From Trametes villosa (lineage: Eukaryota > Basidiomycota > Agaricomycetes > Polyporales > Polyporaceae): a DNA stretch of 64,000 nt. The DNA is taken from assembly GCA_002964805.2 (NCBI GenBank), contig PUDQ02000059.1, forward strand, positions 51,130 through 115,129, written 5' to 3'. A program made the translations under genes and the position numbers. The notes under the pieces were generated by a model, which worked only from the letters and a program-made list of their open reading frames with translations, had not been told where the DNA came from and did not search any database. Positions 53,251-63,700 of the stretch are shown here, one piece after another (positions within the stretch are counted from its first letter, which is position 1; every line of letters starts with the position of its first letter).

Positions 53251-54062
53251 ATATGATGGCCCATTTGTACATTTAATGAAAAAAACAGCGCGACTGGCTT
53301 ATCGCCGCGCACCGCCACATTAAACAACGCAACTAAAGCATTTTCTAACGCAGCGCGCGCATTCGATTCCGCACAGCGCACACAACTCATGGCTGGGGGG
53401 TTATCCGGAGGTTAAGTTTACCTCTTATGGTAGCTCAAAAAGCGGACCATAGGGGATTCGAACCCGAGCGGTTATGGCGAAACCGGTAGGCGCCACCAGG
53501 CCTTTACCAGGTTAAGATTGCTGTTGAAATATGTAGTGTTGTCCAAAAGCCCTGGTATGCATCCTTCGTACTTGAAGGCCACGGCCGCTTACTTATGAAA
53601 GCAATTGATTCATTGGTCTTACATACACTTCTCAAACTGTCTTCAATGACACCCGGGCCCCTATTAGGCTTTCTCCGGGAGGTTATGGAGTAACCCGCCG
53701 GAGGACTTGCAGGTACTACTATTTGGTAACACTAATGCGGACATTAGGCGCCCGTTCGTCTAACGATCTGAGCGATGATTTGTTCAGTCTGAACTTCTAA
53801 TATTCGTTCAGAAATTAGGGGGGTTGATAGAGGTAACAAAGATGTGGTAGAGATGCCCTTAATCCAGAAGTAGAGACTACCCAGGGGACAGAGATGTGAC
53901 ATGTTTTACCCCGGCGGGTTAGGGACTTGAACACTACATATTACTTGTTTTGGGGTAGGAAGGAAGACACTATGGCCGAACCGTAAAGACGGTTCCCCCT
54001 TTTCGTCTGGCAGGCTGGAGTTCAAACCCCCTTTCTCCCAGTCTTTTTTATCTTCCATATCC
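53251..54062 (+). repeat. TIR element family, copy C (partial, right end missing)
   Basis: Starts at TATGATGGCCCATTTGTACA with TA at 53251 and follows copy A to ..CTTCCATATCC (54062). The last ~170 bp of the consensus are missing, replaced by the start of inverted copy D. Box B-like GGATTCGAACC is at 53454-53464. Confidence 0.8.
53454..53464 (-). promoter_or_regulatory. Pol III box B-like motif inside TIR copy C
   Basis: The minus strand reads GGTTCGAATCC, perfect box B, conserved with copy A. The paired box A on this strand is shortened (GTGGCGCC). Confidence 0.4.
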
Positions 54063-55032
54063 CGGTCCATTGTACATTTAATAAATGTTGCACAAAGTCA
54101 GTTTATCGGCGCGCACAGCCACATTACAGCGCGAAACTAACCTTTTCTTACCGGCGCATAAATCCCACGCAGCGCATACCAGCGCGCATGAGACGGGGTG
54201 ATCTGGAGGCTCAAATGACCGGATATGGGAGGTAAAAAAAAAGGCCAGGATAAGGGGGGTTTAAACTCGAGATCGCTAGACGAGAAGGGAGGCCGTCCTT
54301 ACGGTTCGGCCATAGGGTCCTTCCTGCTGCCCTTTAACACAGTACCATGTAGTGTTGAGGTACCTAACCTGCCGGGTAAGACCATCTGAGAATCTGGGTA
54401 GTCTCTACTTCTGGATTAAGCACATCTCTACCACATTTCTGTTACTTCTATTAACCTCCCTGGTTTCTGAACGAGGAATAGAAGTTCAGACTGAACAAAT
54501 CATCACTCAAGTCTTAATTAGATTGCTAGACCAACGGGCGCCTAATGTCCGCGTTAGTGTTACTAAATAGTACCTGCTAGTAAGTATCAAGTCCTCCGGC
54601 GGGTTACTTCATAACCTCCCGGAGAAAGCTTAATAGTGGCCCGGGCCTCATTGAAGACAGTTTGCGAAGTGTAGGTAAGAATATGAACTAATTGCTTTCA
54701 CAAGTAAACGACGCCGGTGTCCTTTAAGTTTGAAGGATGCATACCAGGTCTCTGAAACAACGCTACATATCCCAACAGCGATCTTGGTCCAGTAAAGGTC
54801 TGTTGGCCGAGTTGGTAGAGGCGTCTGCTGGTTTTGGGGTCAGCTTTTTGAGCTACCATAAGAGGAAAACTTAACCTCCGGATAACCCCCCAGCCATGAG
54901 TTGCGCGCGCTGTGCGGAATCCAGTGCGCGCGCTGCATTAGAAAATGCTTAGTTGCGTTCTTTAATGTGGCGGTGCGCGGCCATAAGCCGGTCGCGCAGT
55001 TTTTTTAATAAATGTACAATCGGGCCATCATA
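54063..55032 (-). repeat. TIR element family, copy D (near full length, inverted)
   Basis: Begins CGGTCCATTGTACATTTAAT (outermost bases lost) and ends GGGCCATCATA with TA at 55031-55032. It carries the whole interior in inverse orientation to copy C and matches copy A closely. Box A is at 54804-54815, with box B deleted. Confidence 0.8.
54804..54815 (+). promoter_or_regulatory. Pol III box A-like motif inside TIR copy D
   Basis: TGGCCGAGTTGG followed by TAGAGGCG, the same motif as in copy B. No box B downstream. Confidence 0.4.
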
Positions 55033-55239
55033 CGCGGGTGGGGCTTGGGGCGCACGAGATGCAGATCTCGTGGCCATCCTGCCGGCCGGGGGCTGGGGAT
55101 CGGCGCCCGGCATGTTCAGGTCGGTCGGGAGATTGATAGAGGACATTTTTCCGTGCGTCTAAGACAAAAATGTGCTACGAGAGGACTAGGAACGGCGCGT
55201 GATGCGGGAAGCAGAGGGGAGACCGTCGAGGCGATGGGG

Positions 55240-57080
55240 GGAGGAACACACCGTGAGCGCGGGTACACCATACATAATCAGGTACGTACTCCTTTCGGCA
55301 TACTTGTCGTCGTCCCAGTACTAGAGGTGCAGGTCGAGGCTCTGCATATAGTGATATTTACTTGCATAGCGGATGATACGAGCGACGTTGTTTGAAGACG
55401 CGCTCCATGACTTCAACGAGGTCTGCGATGCCGGAGCCCTTGCGGTATAGCGAATGGTTCGACAGTTGGCACGCTCAGTTGTGCACGTATCCATGGAACT
55501 TCGCGCGCAGACGACAAACTGCATGCGGGCGGCAGTGGCCTTGGCTCCGAGCATGGCACTCTTCTTGACGGTCTCCGCAAACGAGCAGGCTATGTCGTAC
55601 CCGCATCCCGTATTGTTACCGAGGACCTCCAAGGGGTGCTTGATCACTGCCAAGGGATACTTTGCACTATGATGGTGCCGTTAGCATCTCGCAGCAATCA
55701 CAGGTCATAAAGCCATACGTACACCTCACCGCTACGAACCATCTCGCATATGATCTGGATGATACCGTGCGGGGACGCGCACGGGAAGATACCGGCTGTC
55801 TCGTAGATATTGAGGGACCGGTTGTCGTGTTCGGCGGCGCTGGCTTTCCAACGTTCGTGCAGGGCGTCGGGTTGTCTTGGCCGTCAGGAGCTTCCCCCGG
55901 CGCATCGTCAGTGATCCAGGGCGCGTCTTTGTCGGAGCTGGAGGAGTCGTCCTGAGGACGTACAGGATTTCAGTGATATAATGAACTATGACGCGGTGGG
56001 ACTCACATCTTCGTTCGCCTTCTGCTTGTCCTTCTTCTTGCCCTTAACTTCGTCCTTGAACTGGTCGACCACGTCGCGCGATAGGAAGTAGTCGCTCGCG
56101 AACGTCCGCGGATCCTTGCTACCAGCCGTGGAGACGCGCTTGGCGGAGTTGTTGCCGTCGATTGCGACGAGTCGCTCAGGCGTCATGGGTGCTTCGTCCT
56201 TCAGCTAAACAACACATTACAAGGAGCGCTATCAAGCAAGAGACTGGAGAAAACACACCTTTAGGTGGCAAGCAACGCACGAGTTCTTCATGCGCCAGTT
56301 AGCCTCGGTGCGCCCGAGGGCCGCGTTGCAGCGCTCCCGAACGCGTTGTTGGATTGTGAGGTACACATCGAAGGTCGAGGCAAACTGGCGCCGCTGTGTG
56401 CACTGTGCTGGTGTATGTAACCTACGGGTAGACAGTTGTCAGCGGCGTGAGTCCCGAGTACGGACACAATCTTACATTATGAAGGTCTCAGAGCGTACGA
56501 ACGATTGCCTGCACGCCCAACCATGGGTGCCGCCGTCGTAGCCTGTGGTATAACTCGAGCACCCTGAGGCTGAATGAAGCCTCGGGGTACACCGGCACCG
56601 GCGAGCAGCCTAAAAGGCCCTCACGAATGAGCGAGACGTTTGCTAACTCTCCCGAGCGCTGAGACACCTTGAAGGCAGGAGTCCATTCTGCAAGGGAATA
56701 CTAACCATATACTTCAGTATGCTGGACGGGCAGAGGCCGAAGGCAGGGGATATTGTCTTACCATAAGTCCGCACGGCAAGGACGTCAAAGACGTGCGCGT
56801 TCAGTGCAGGAGGTCGAGACGAACTAACGGGTGCAGCGGAGGTACTGGCGAGGATGGTTCGCGAAGCGACGGGCGCTTCGGGCCGTCTGGCGCGACGGGC
56901 GTGTTTGGTGTACGATCCAACCCATCGGACGGGGGCGCAAGCGTCGTTGGCGGGTCTGTAGGGTCGCACTCTATTGGGGAACCAGGCGCGACGACGTTAT
57001 CGAGGTAGTGTGCGGCGCGGGCGATCAGCCGGATGGGGGCGCGCTCGGCCTGCGGCTGGCCATCAGTACTTTTCAAAATT
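55240..57080 (-). pseudogene. KDZ-type transposase relic (Kyakuja-Dileera-Zisupton)
   Basis: In coding order: NAHVFDVLAVRTYG (~56790); SLIREGLLGCSPVPVYP and LRVLELYHRLRRRHPWL (~56620-56530) then a TGA; FASTFDVYLTIQQRVRERCN (~56390) ending CVACHLK at a GTGTG donor; PERLVAIDGNNSAKRVSTAG and FASDYFLSRDVVDQF (~56170-56050); a stretch around 55800; and PLEVLGNNTGCGYDIACSF (55600). The IDGN motif and the GYDIACSF block, in this order, are those of fungal KDZ transposases. Stops and frame changes are frequent. One TAG (55321-55323) precedes YWDDDKYAERS. Beyond ~55240 toward TIR copy D the rest is lost. Introns are partly visible. Confidence 0.65.
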
Positions 57081-57168
57081 CCTTACAGGCTTACCAAACT
57101 TAGAAAGATGGGCTAAGTGCGTAAGGAGCGCAAGCTTGGGCAAGTGGTCGAAGGACCTAAGTAACAAA

Positions 57169-58930
57169 CTATATCATGATTGCTTGGAGGGTCTCGTGAG
57201 CGTGGTAGTCGACGTAATGGTTAACGTAGTATGAGTTGAACGCATCTAAAGAGTCTGAGAAGTTAAAGTCGTGAGGCATACGAGTATCTCCAAAGACAGG
57301 CATAAGATGACAACCGCGTACAATACTATCAAGATGAACAACGCCAACCACGCACTCATGGCCCGGGAAGGCATATTCTGGCCGCACCATCCACATGCCA
57401 GTCACCGGATCGGGTTCATCACCCACCGGCTCGAACCATTCTACAAATGCGCAAGGGTACTCGACGCCCAGAAAGCGAAACCGAAATAGCAGGCGAATAC
57501 GAGCAACGAGCATCCCCCGTAACCCAGGCAAGGTTGGGTCCATGTTCACCATGACAGTGTCGAAGCGAACGTGTTGTCCGTACCAACTTGGGTTGCATCG
57601 GATGATCTCGCGATGCATCCCGCCCGGTCCTGCCTCCTCGCTTGGGGCGTAGAACAAGGCGGACGCTTGGAGGAAGACTCCGACACGCACCTCAGGCGGG
57701 ACCTGCGGGCATTCTTGTAGTGGCATCTCATCGGCAGCGACATCCAGCTCGGGATAGAGCTGATCTTGTAAGAACCGGCACATCCATTCCCGAAGGCGGG
57801 GAATGTTCTGCTCCGCGGTCAAGACGTGGAGTCGGCGAACATAAGCTAGATGATGCATGGGCAGGATATACATGGTCAGTCGCCGTACGCAGCCCACCAT
57901 AGTTATCAATACGTACTACTTGGTTGGGTGCTGAGCTCAACGGACGCCGCTTGCCTTAATCCGCCCGCCTCCGCAGCTTCGCGCTCGGCCCGAAAGCGGG
58001 CATCCATGTTCGCCTGCGTCCGGAGGTCGATGTCGACGCCAACACTGAGAAGCGTGTGCGTATAGATGTCATCCTCGAGCATGCCTCGACGGCCGTACTC
58101 GGTTCGAGCTGACGCGAGCTTGCATTGGCGGATGTTGTGCTGGACGATCTGCTCGATCAGGTTGTACCGGCTGGATGACCGCCACGGGATCTTCACCGCA
58201 GTGATGTGTTTGGACTTGGCGATCGATGAATACAGACCGTTCGGCGACCCAAACAATCGGATGCCGTCGGGGTAGTGAACCAGCGCGTGTTGCCGAGGAA
58301 GCGAGAACCCGTTAGGCCGAACACCGACGGCCTCGAAGATTGGCCGATGAGCGTGAAAAGTCTCGAGAGCCCGCTCGAGTTGCTCGATGGCGGTACGGTC
58401 ATGGCTTGAGCGACGTGCGAGGTGGGAGAAGTCGAGGAGGGCGACAATGCATTTGACGATGCCTTCGGGGACATGTCCCGTAATGGCCGGGATGAAGACC
58501 TGAAGTGACCGCCGACGGCGCGTGAGTCAGTGCAATGCAAGCGCGCACAGAGGGAAGCGCACCTTCATGAGGGCCTTCGAATCGTTGCCTGTCCACTGCG
58601 AGAAATTTCGGCCTTCGGGGAAGCGACGGAGACCAGGAAACGATGGCGCCGCGGCAATGCTGTATACGAGCAATCAGACGTCAGTCAAAGGTAGGAGACG
58701 GTAAGACCAACGGGCACATACCGGCGGTCAATGTCGTCCATGATCCGCTTTGCTTCTGCCGCTGTTTCTGCCGTGAGATAGATATACTGCTCGACCCATT
58801 CGACTAGATGATCCTTCAATGTTCCTTTGATAAGTTGATGAAGAATGTCGGGCGTGACGAGCTGATGGATGTCGGCGCGTGGGAAGTGATACGTGAATGG
58901 CTGGAAGAGCTGCCAGAAGACGCGGTTAGT
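57169..58930 (-). pseudogene. Plavaka-type transposase, 3' half of a second copy
   Basis: Preserved blocks in coding order: FHFPRADIHQLVTPDILHQL-like reading (58900-58830), LKDHLVEWVEQYIYLTAE, then FSLPRQHALVHYPDG and FGSPNGLYSSIAKSKHI (~58250) with IPWRSSSRYNLIEQIVQHNI. The C-terminal block 57169-57909 is one open frame with GMHREIIRCNPSWYGQHVRF, DTVMVNMDPTLPGLRG, EWFEPVGDEPDPVTGMWMVR and FNFSDSLDAFNSYYVN. It parallels 7818-9400 but is clearly diverged, so it is a separate lineage rather than a local duplicate. The N-terminal zinc finger and first half are absent. It lies directly beside the KDZ relic. Confidence 0.7.
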
Positions 58931-59419
58931 CAGTGTGCGTGACGGGCGCGACCACCGTCACTGTGATCTCGGGTGTGACTCGAACGGCGGGCGCGGCGGT
59001 TCCGACGGTGGGCGGACTCGCAGGCGACGGGGCGGGTGGTGCTGGGGGCGAAAGGAGTCCGTGCTTCCACTGCAAAAAGGCCGTGGTAAGCTCGCCCAGC
59101 TGTTGTTTCCACTGGTTTGCATCTTCAGTTTGCAGGTGCTCCCTGTGGGACTGTACTTTGATGTTCTGGGCAGCGGTTGCCTGTCTGCAAGCCGGTATAT
59201 TGAGCTAGACCGAGAGCGAATGGTCGACATACTCACCGCCCTAAGATCTGCAGGAGTGCCGCCTGCGTGCCTGCATCCTGGTACTCTCCACCTTTAGTAC
59301 GTAAGAGAGTGCCTCTGCTTCGTCTTCAACGTCGACCAAGCTCGGATCGTTGGCGTCGTATATCATATGTCGCCATACTGAGGGAGGTTGGGCCCTGGGG
59401 TCCTCCAGAGGAGCGCCGT
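58931..59419. other. No supportable gene
   Basis: Short frames only. It marks the point where the second Plavaka copy loses its 5' half. Confidence 0.45.
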
Positions 59420-59754
59420 CATCAGGAAAACGTCATTCTGTCTGAGAAGACTGTGAGCACTGCAGCAGAGCTCACAGACCTTGCTCAGATATTCCAGAGC
59501 TTCAGACTTCTCAGACCCTTCATCAGACTTGTCCAGACATCATCAGTGTACCAGCAATCACAGATCTATTCAGACATTTACAATATGCACTCAGAGAGCC
59601 TAGCACACAAGATATGTTGAATTGGTATAACACAAAATATGCAGATTTGTCTATGACATCTGAACTAACTGAAATGTCTGGCATTGTCTGTGTGAGTCTG
59701 AGTGACCCTATCAGTGCTCACAGTCTCCTCAGACCGAACGACGTTTTCCTGATG
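59420..59754. mobile_element. MITE candidate, 335 bp with ~43-bp inverted termini
   Basis: CATCAGGAAAACGTCATTCT.. at 59420-59462 is inverted at 59712-59754 with about three mismatches. The interior is AT-richer than its surroundings and studded with CAGA/TCAGAC words (for example TCAGACTTCTCAGACC at 59500-59520), resembling subterminal transposase-binding repeats. No coding capacity and no clear target duplication. Confidence 0.6.
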
Positions 59755-59884
59755 GTGCTCGACGACAATAAGGTTTGCCGCCGCGCGCATGGTTGCCGGC
59801 ATCGCTGAGGGAGTTCCCATGTAAGAATAGGCTTTCTGTAAAGAGCGTATAATACCTACACGCTAGCATCGCCTTACGGTTAGC

Positions 59885-60037
59885 TCACATCTCCTCCCGC
59901 TCGGCCTGTATACGACTGGCTGATTTCTTGGCGGCCTGAGGACCGAGGGCAGCGATGCCAGCCGCCTTCAACGCGTCGCGTGCGGCGACGGTTAGGCGGG
60001 ACATGACCTCAGGCTTGCGGTTGCGTATCTTCTGCAT
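59885..60037 (-). CDS. Small open frame, 50 codons, possibly a lone exon
   Basis: MQKIRNRKPEVMSRLTVAAR, then DALKAAGIAALGPQAAKKSA and SRIQAEREEM before the stop. Basic, Ala-rich, predicted helical. It might be a terminal exon of a lost gene. Nothing upstream could be joined. Confidence 0.25.
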   Translation of the reverse strand: MQKIRNRKPEVMSRLTVAARDALKAAGIAALGPQAAKKSASRIQAEREEM

Positions 60038-60214
60038 TGTAGACTACAAGTACAACAGATGAACTATATTCACGGGATTGTCGTTGATAAGTGTCCCAAG
60101 CCTCCTGAGGGCAGCGCCGGGTAGCTGGGCACGGACGGGAGCCTGGCGGGAGGCAGGCGCCGGCGGGAGGAGGGCGGGACGACGGGACGGCACCTAGGTA
60201 CCGTGGAGCTCGGC

Positions 60215-60353
60215 ATTAGAGCGTATTTGCAGCGCGGTTATAACCGTAAAGCACCAAACTGCAAACGCAAGCGAAGCGCTGATTTTTGCGCGAGTTGGAG
60301 CCAAGTTTTGAACTGCAGTGGGGCGTTATAACCGCTTGCAAATACGCTCTAAT
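60215..60353. mobile_element. MITE candidate, 139 bp with ~29-bp inverted termini
   Basis: ATTAGAGCGTATTTGCA(G)CGCGGTTATAAC at 60215-60244 is inverted at 60325-60353 (GTTATAACCGCTTGCAAATA then CGCTCTAAT) with a one-base gap. TA dinucleotides flank GAGCG..CGCTC, compatible with TA target duplication. It has no coding content. It is unlike the ~1-kb TIR family. Confidence 0.65.
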
Positions 60354-60731
60354 ATTTCATGTGGAGTAATACAAGATTTGTGGGCCGATGGCCTCCAAAC
60401 CTCCCCAGCTGAAGCCATCGCTCCCCCCCGCGTAGAGCTCTCCAACGCACGCGAGGCGCATGCGAGCGCACCACGCAATACAAGCGCCGTCCCCACCTGA
60501 GTTGGTAAAAACGTGCTGCAAATATATACCTCTAACAAATAACCTCTAATAGGCCTTGTTCGCGTGTCGCAGCCTCAGGATCATGCCTTACATACATATT
60601 AGGCTCTGATGTGAGTGACGGATGCTTCGGGACGGTGCACAGCCGCACCGTGGCAGATCGGCAGGGGGAAGGGCAGCAAGTCCACGTGGGCTTCCATGAC
60701 GTTTGTGGCTGGCGTGCGCATTCGGCTCAGC
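60354..60731. other. Spacer, 3' flank of the MULE-like gene
   Basis: No gene recognised. It should contain the 3' terminal inverted repeat of the MULE-like element, but its partner would lie beyond the window, so it cannot be identified. Confidence 0.4.
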
Positions 60732-63700
60732 TTATGGTGAGCCATCCGTCGTGACTCGTCCATCTCCCCATCCTTTCGCCCGCCCCAGCTCCCACGCAGG
60801 GCGGTTAGCGCCCAAAATCAAGGCACCGGCTATCCTCATTCCCCTTGCGGGGAGTGCGGAGGCGCCCTCCCCGGCGTTCGACGTCGTGGGATATGGCGCC
60901 GAGTAGGACATGGTAGAAGCCGGTATGCCATGGGCATCGGGGAAGCAAAACGTTGATGAAGTGGTCGGGATAGGAGGATAGAAGGGGATGCCCCCGGCCG
61001 GCGACGACGATGGGTAAGGAGGGGCCGGGTGCAGTAGCATGCTTCCGAGACCAGAGTCTTCGGAAGGACGTGCACCGGGGGCAGCGGCTGACGCTATCTC
61101 TGAGGAACATTGGTAAGGATTACACTTCAGGACACCTCGCTTGCCCCACTCACCAGACGCAGCCTGAGCGGCGGCTGACGTCACTCTTGAGCCTGTGGGA
61201 CGCTTCTTCCTGGGCGAGGATGCCTTGATCTCCTTGATCATTCAGGGCTTGCTTCTCGATGAATTTTCCGGCGTTCGGAAGATCGCCGAGTCGGCGGATC
61301 GCCTGGGTTGAGAACTGCTGCTCGACGGCTTTCTGTCCATTGGGCAGAATACCAGACTCGAGCGCAACGCGGACTCGTGCAGCCGCGCGCTCGTCGTGCT
61401 CGCGATATCTACTCAGCCTAAGTCAATAATCTGACGAGGGCCAGAAGCACCGTTAGAGCCATATACGTACAATAAAATGCTATCAGCGAGCGGGAGATTG
61501 GTCGGAACTGCCCTGTTATCGTCGGCGTGGCTCCCTTCAAGCGCGTTCGTGTCTGAGGGAACAAGGTCCCAGTACTTCATGGGCATCTTCGTCAGGTGGC
61601 GACTGATCGACGGCAGAAGCCACGCGTGCATCTTCTTCTGTGCCCACCAATCTAACGGTCGTCGCATGCAAGCAGTCAGCTTCGGAGGCAATATTAATGG
61701 ATTGACGCTTCGTGCACTGACCGCGAACCTCCTTCTGGGAATGGGTCGAGCAGAAGACGTCGAACTCGTCACGAGCAGCTTGAGATTCCAGGAAAGGAAA
61801 GTCCCGTAGACGTCGCTGGGTCTCTGCACCTGCAACCAGCCCGACTTTCTCGGTACCCCTACAAAATTCATGTTAGGCTATATGTAAGTTGACGGGTGAC
61901 ATCGGAGAGCACATACCGGCACCAGTGAACCCAACAGGTACGATAGATGTAAAGCAGCAACTCTGGTCCTGTTCGTGCTGATATGCCGCTCTTCTCGGGG
62001 TTGTTCACCTGCTGATCAGCTAAGGCAGCACCAGTTCCTATCGCCTGGGCAGCTTCGCCATCGGCGAGGATGGCGAGAAGTTTGCCCCTCTTGTCGAATA
62101 CCTTGAATAGAAGGGGCTTCCCGGTGGTAACTTCAATTGCCTTGAAGACGTCGTTCCAGACGTCCCGATACACTGAGTTGTTGGCCTTGTTGAGCCAGAC
62201 ACGGCCGGCCACGACGCCTACAGAGGTGTTGGTGAGTGGGTAGACAAATGATCAGATCAACTTGCACACATACGCATGTTCAGCTCAGATACCCAAACCA
62301 GGAGCTTCCACTGGTTGGTATCGCCGTGAACGCACTTGAACGTGGTATCGATCATGATCCACGGCGTGCGATGAATAAGGCCCGCAAGGTAGGGGTTAAT
62401 GCACACGATGAGATGCGTATTGTCGTGGAGCAGAGACGCGCTGATCGGATGTATTGGTGATTAACCTTCGTTGTTTTGAAGAGTTGCTGCTCTTTTGCCT
62501 TCTCAGCGATGATACCTGTTGTCGCATGCCTGTTATACTGCAGCTCGTACGCACAGGGGTAGCCAACTCACCTTGCAGGCCGGTGAACGGCCTCGAATCC
62601 TGCTTAACGCTCTTGATAGCTTGACGCCGTCGACGATTATCTCCGAGTGCCGGGTGAAGCTGCTCAGGGAGACGTCCATTCAAGATCTCCCGCGTTGACG
62701 AGGCTATCGCAATATACGCCAGGGTAAGCACACCGCATACGTTAGAGAGACCATCACGGACCGAGATCTACACGAAGCGGTGTTGCTCCGACGAGGCCAT
62801 ATGTGGCTACGTAGTCCCTATATTTTTCTTGAGCAGCATGGGGCACCTTCGCGGGAGGAGGGACCGGATGATTGTGGTGGTTCACCGGGCGGGGAAAGAC
62901 GACAGCGCGACGGTCGTTTGGGTCGGTAGGGATCCAGAGGGAGAGGCTTGCGTCGCATTTCTGCTGTTGCATCGTTCCGATAAGGAGGCGTCCGTCACGA
63001 AAGTGCGTGAACGCTAGGACAACATGATCAGTGTACACTCGCACCAGACGTTGTAAAACTCACGGCATGTATTCGAAGATTCGCCTCAGCGAGTGCGTTG
63101 CGGGTGCATGACATACTGACACTTGCTGTCGAGTTCATCGCCTTGATCATCGGAGTCATCGGAGTCCAAGTCCTCGACTGGTTCGCCGCCGAAGAAGCGC
63201 ACAATGCGGTCTTCCACAACATTGTGCGAAATCGTAGTTAAACGATGGTGCACGTCGAGGGTACGAGTGTCGTATGCCGACCAGTTGGAGCAGCCAATAA
63301 AATGGGCTTTCCCATCGCGTGGACCCTAGGTTGTCGTCGTCAGTACACATCCCACTGGGATAGCCAGATCGCACGTACATCTTTGCATTTACGGAGAACT
63401 GCCCGTCCGTTGCAGGGCTTGCCTTCGATCACTGACTGACGGGTCTTCTGAATGGCCATTCGGTAGAAGCTGGAGAATTCGTCAGTACAATTGCACGGCA
63501 TCGTTCCATGTGATAGCAATATAAGAAGTACTCACTTAGCACTCATGCGGGAGACGGTGCGCCGCTCTCGAGCGTGTGCCTCTTGCATGGGTCGTGTGAT
63601 TAGTCGGTCGCGCTCAGAAGGGTCTGACTCATAACGACGATGGCCGGAAAGAGATTCGCCGTGTTCCGAACAGAGCATGACACCATTGCAATAAAGGATC

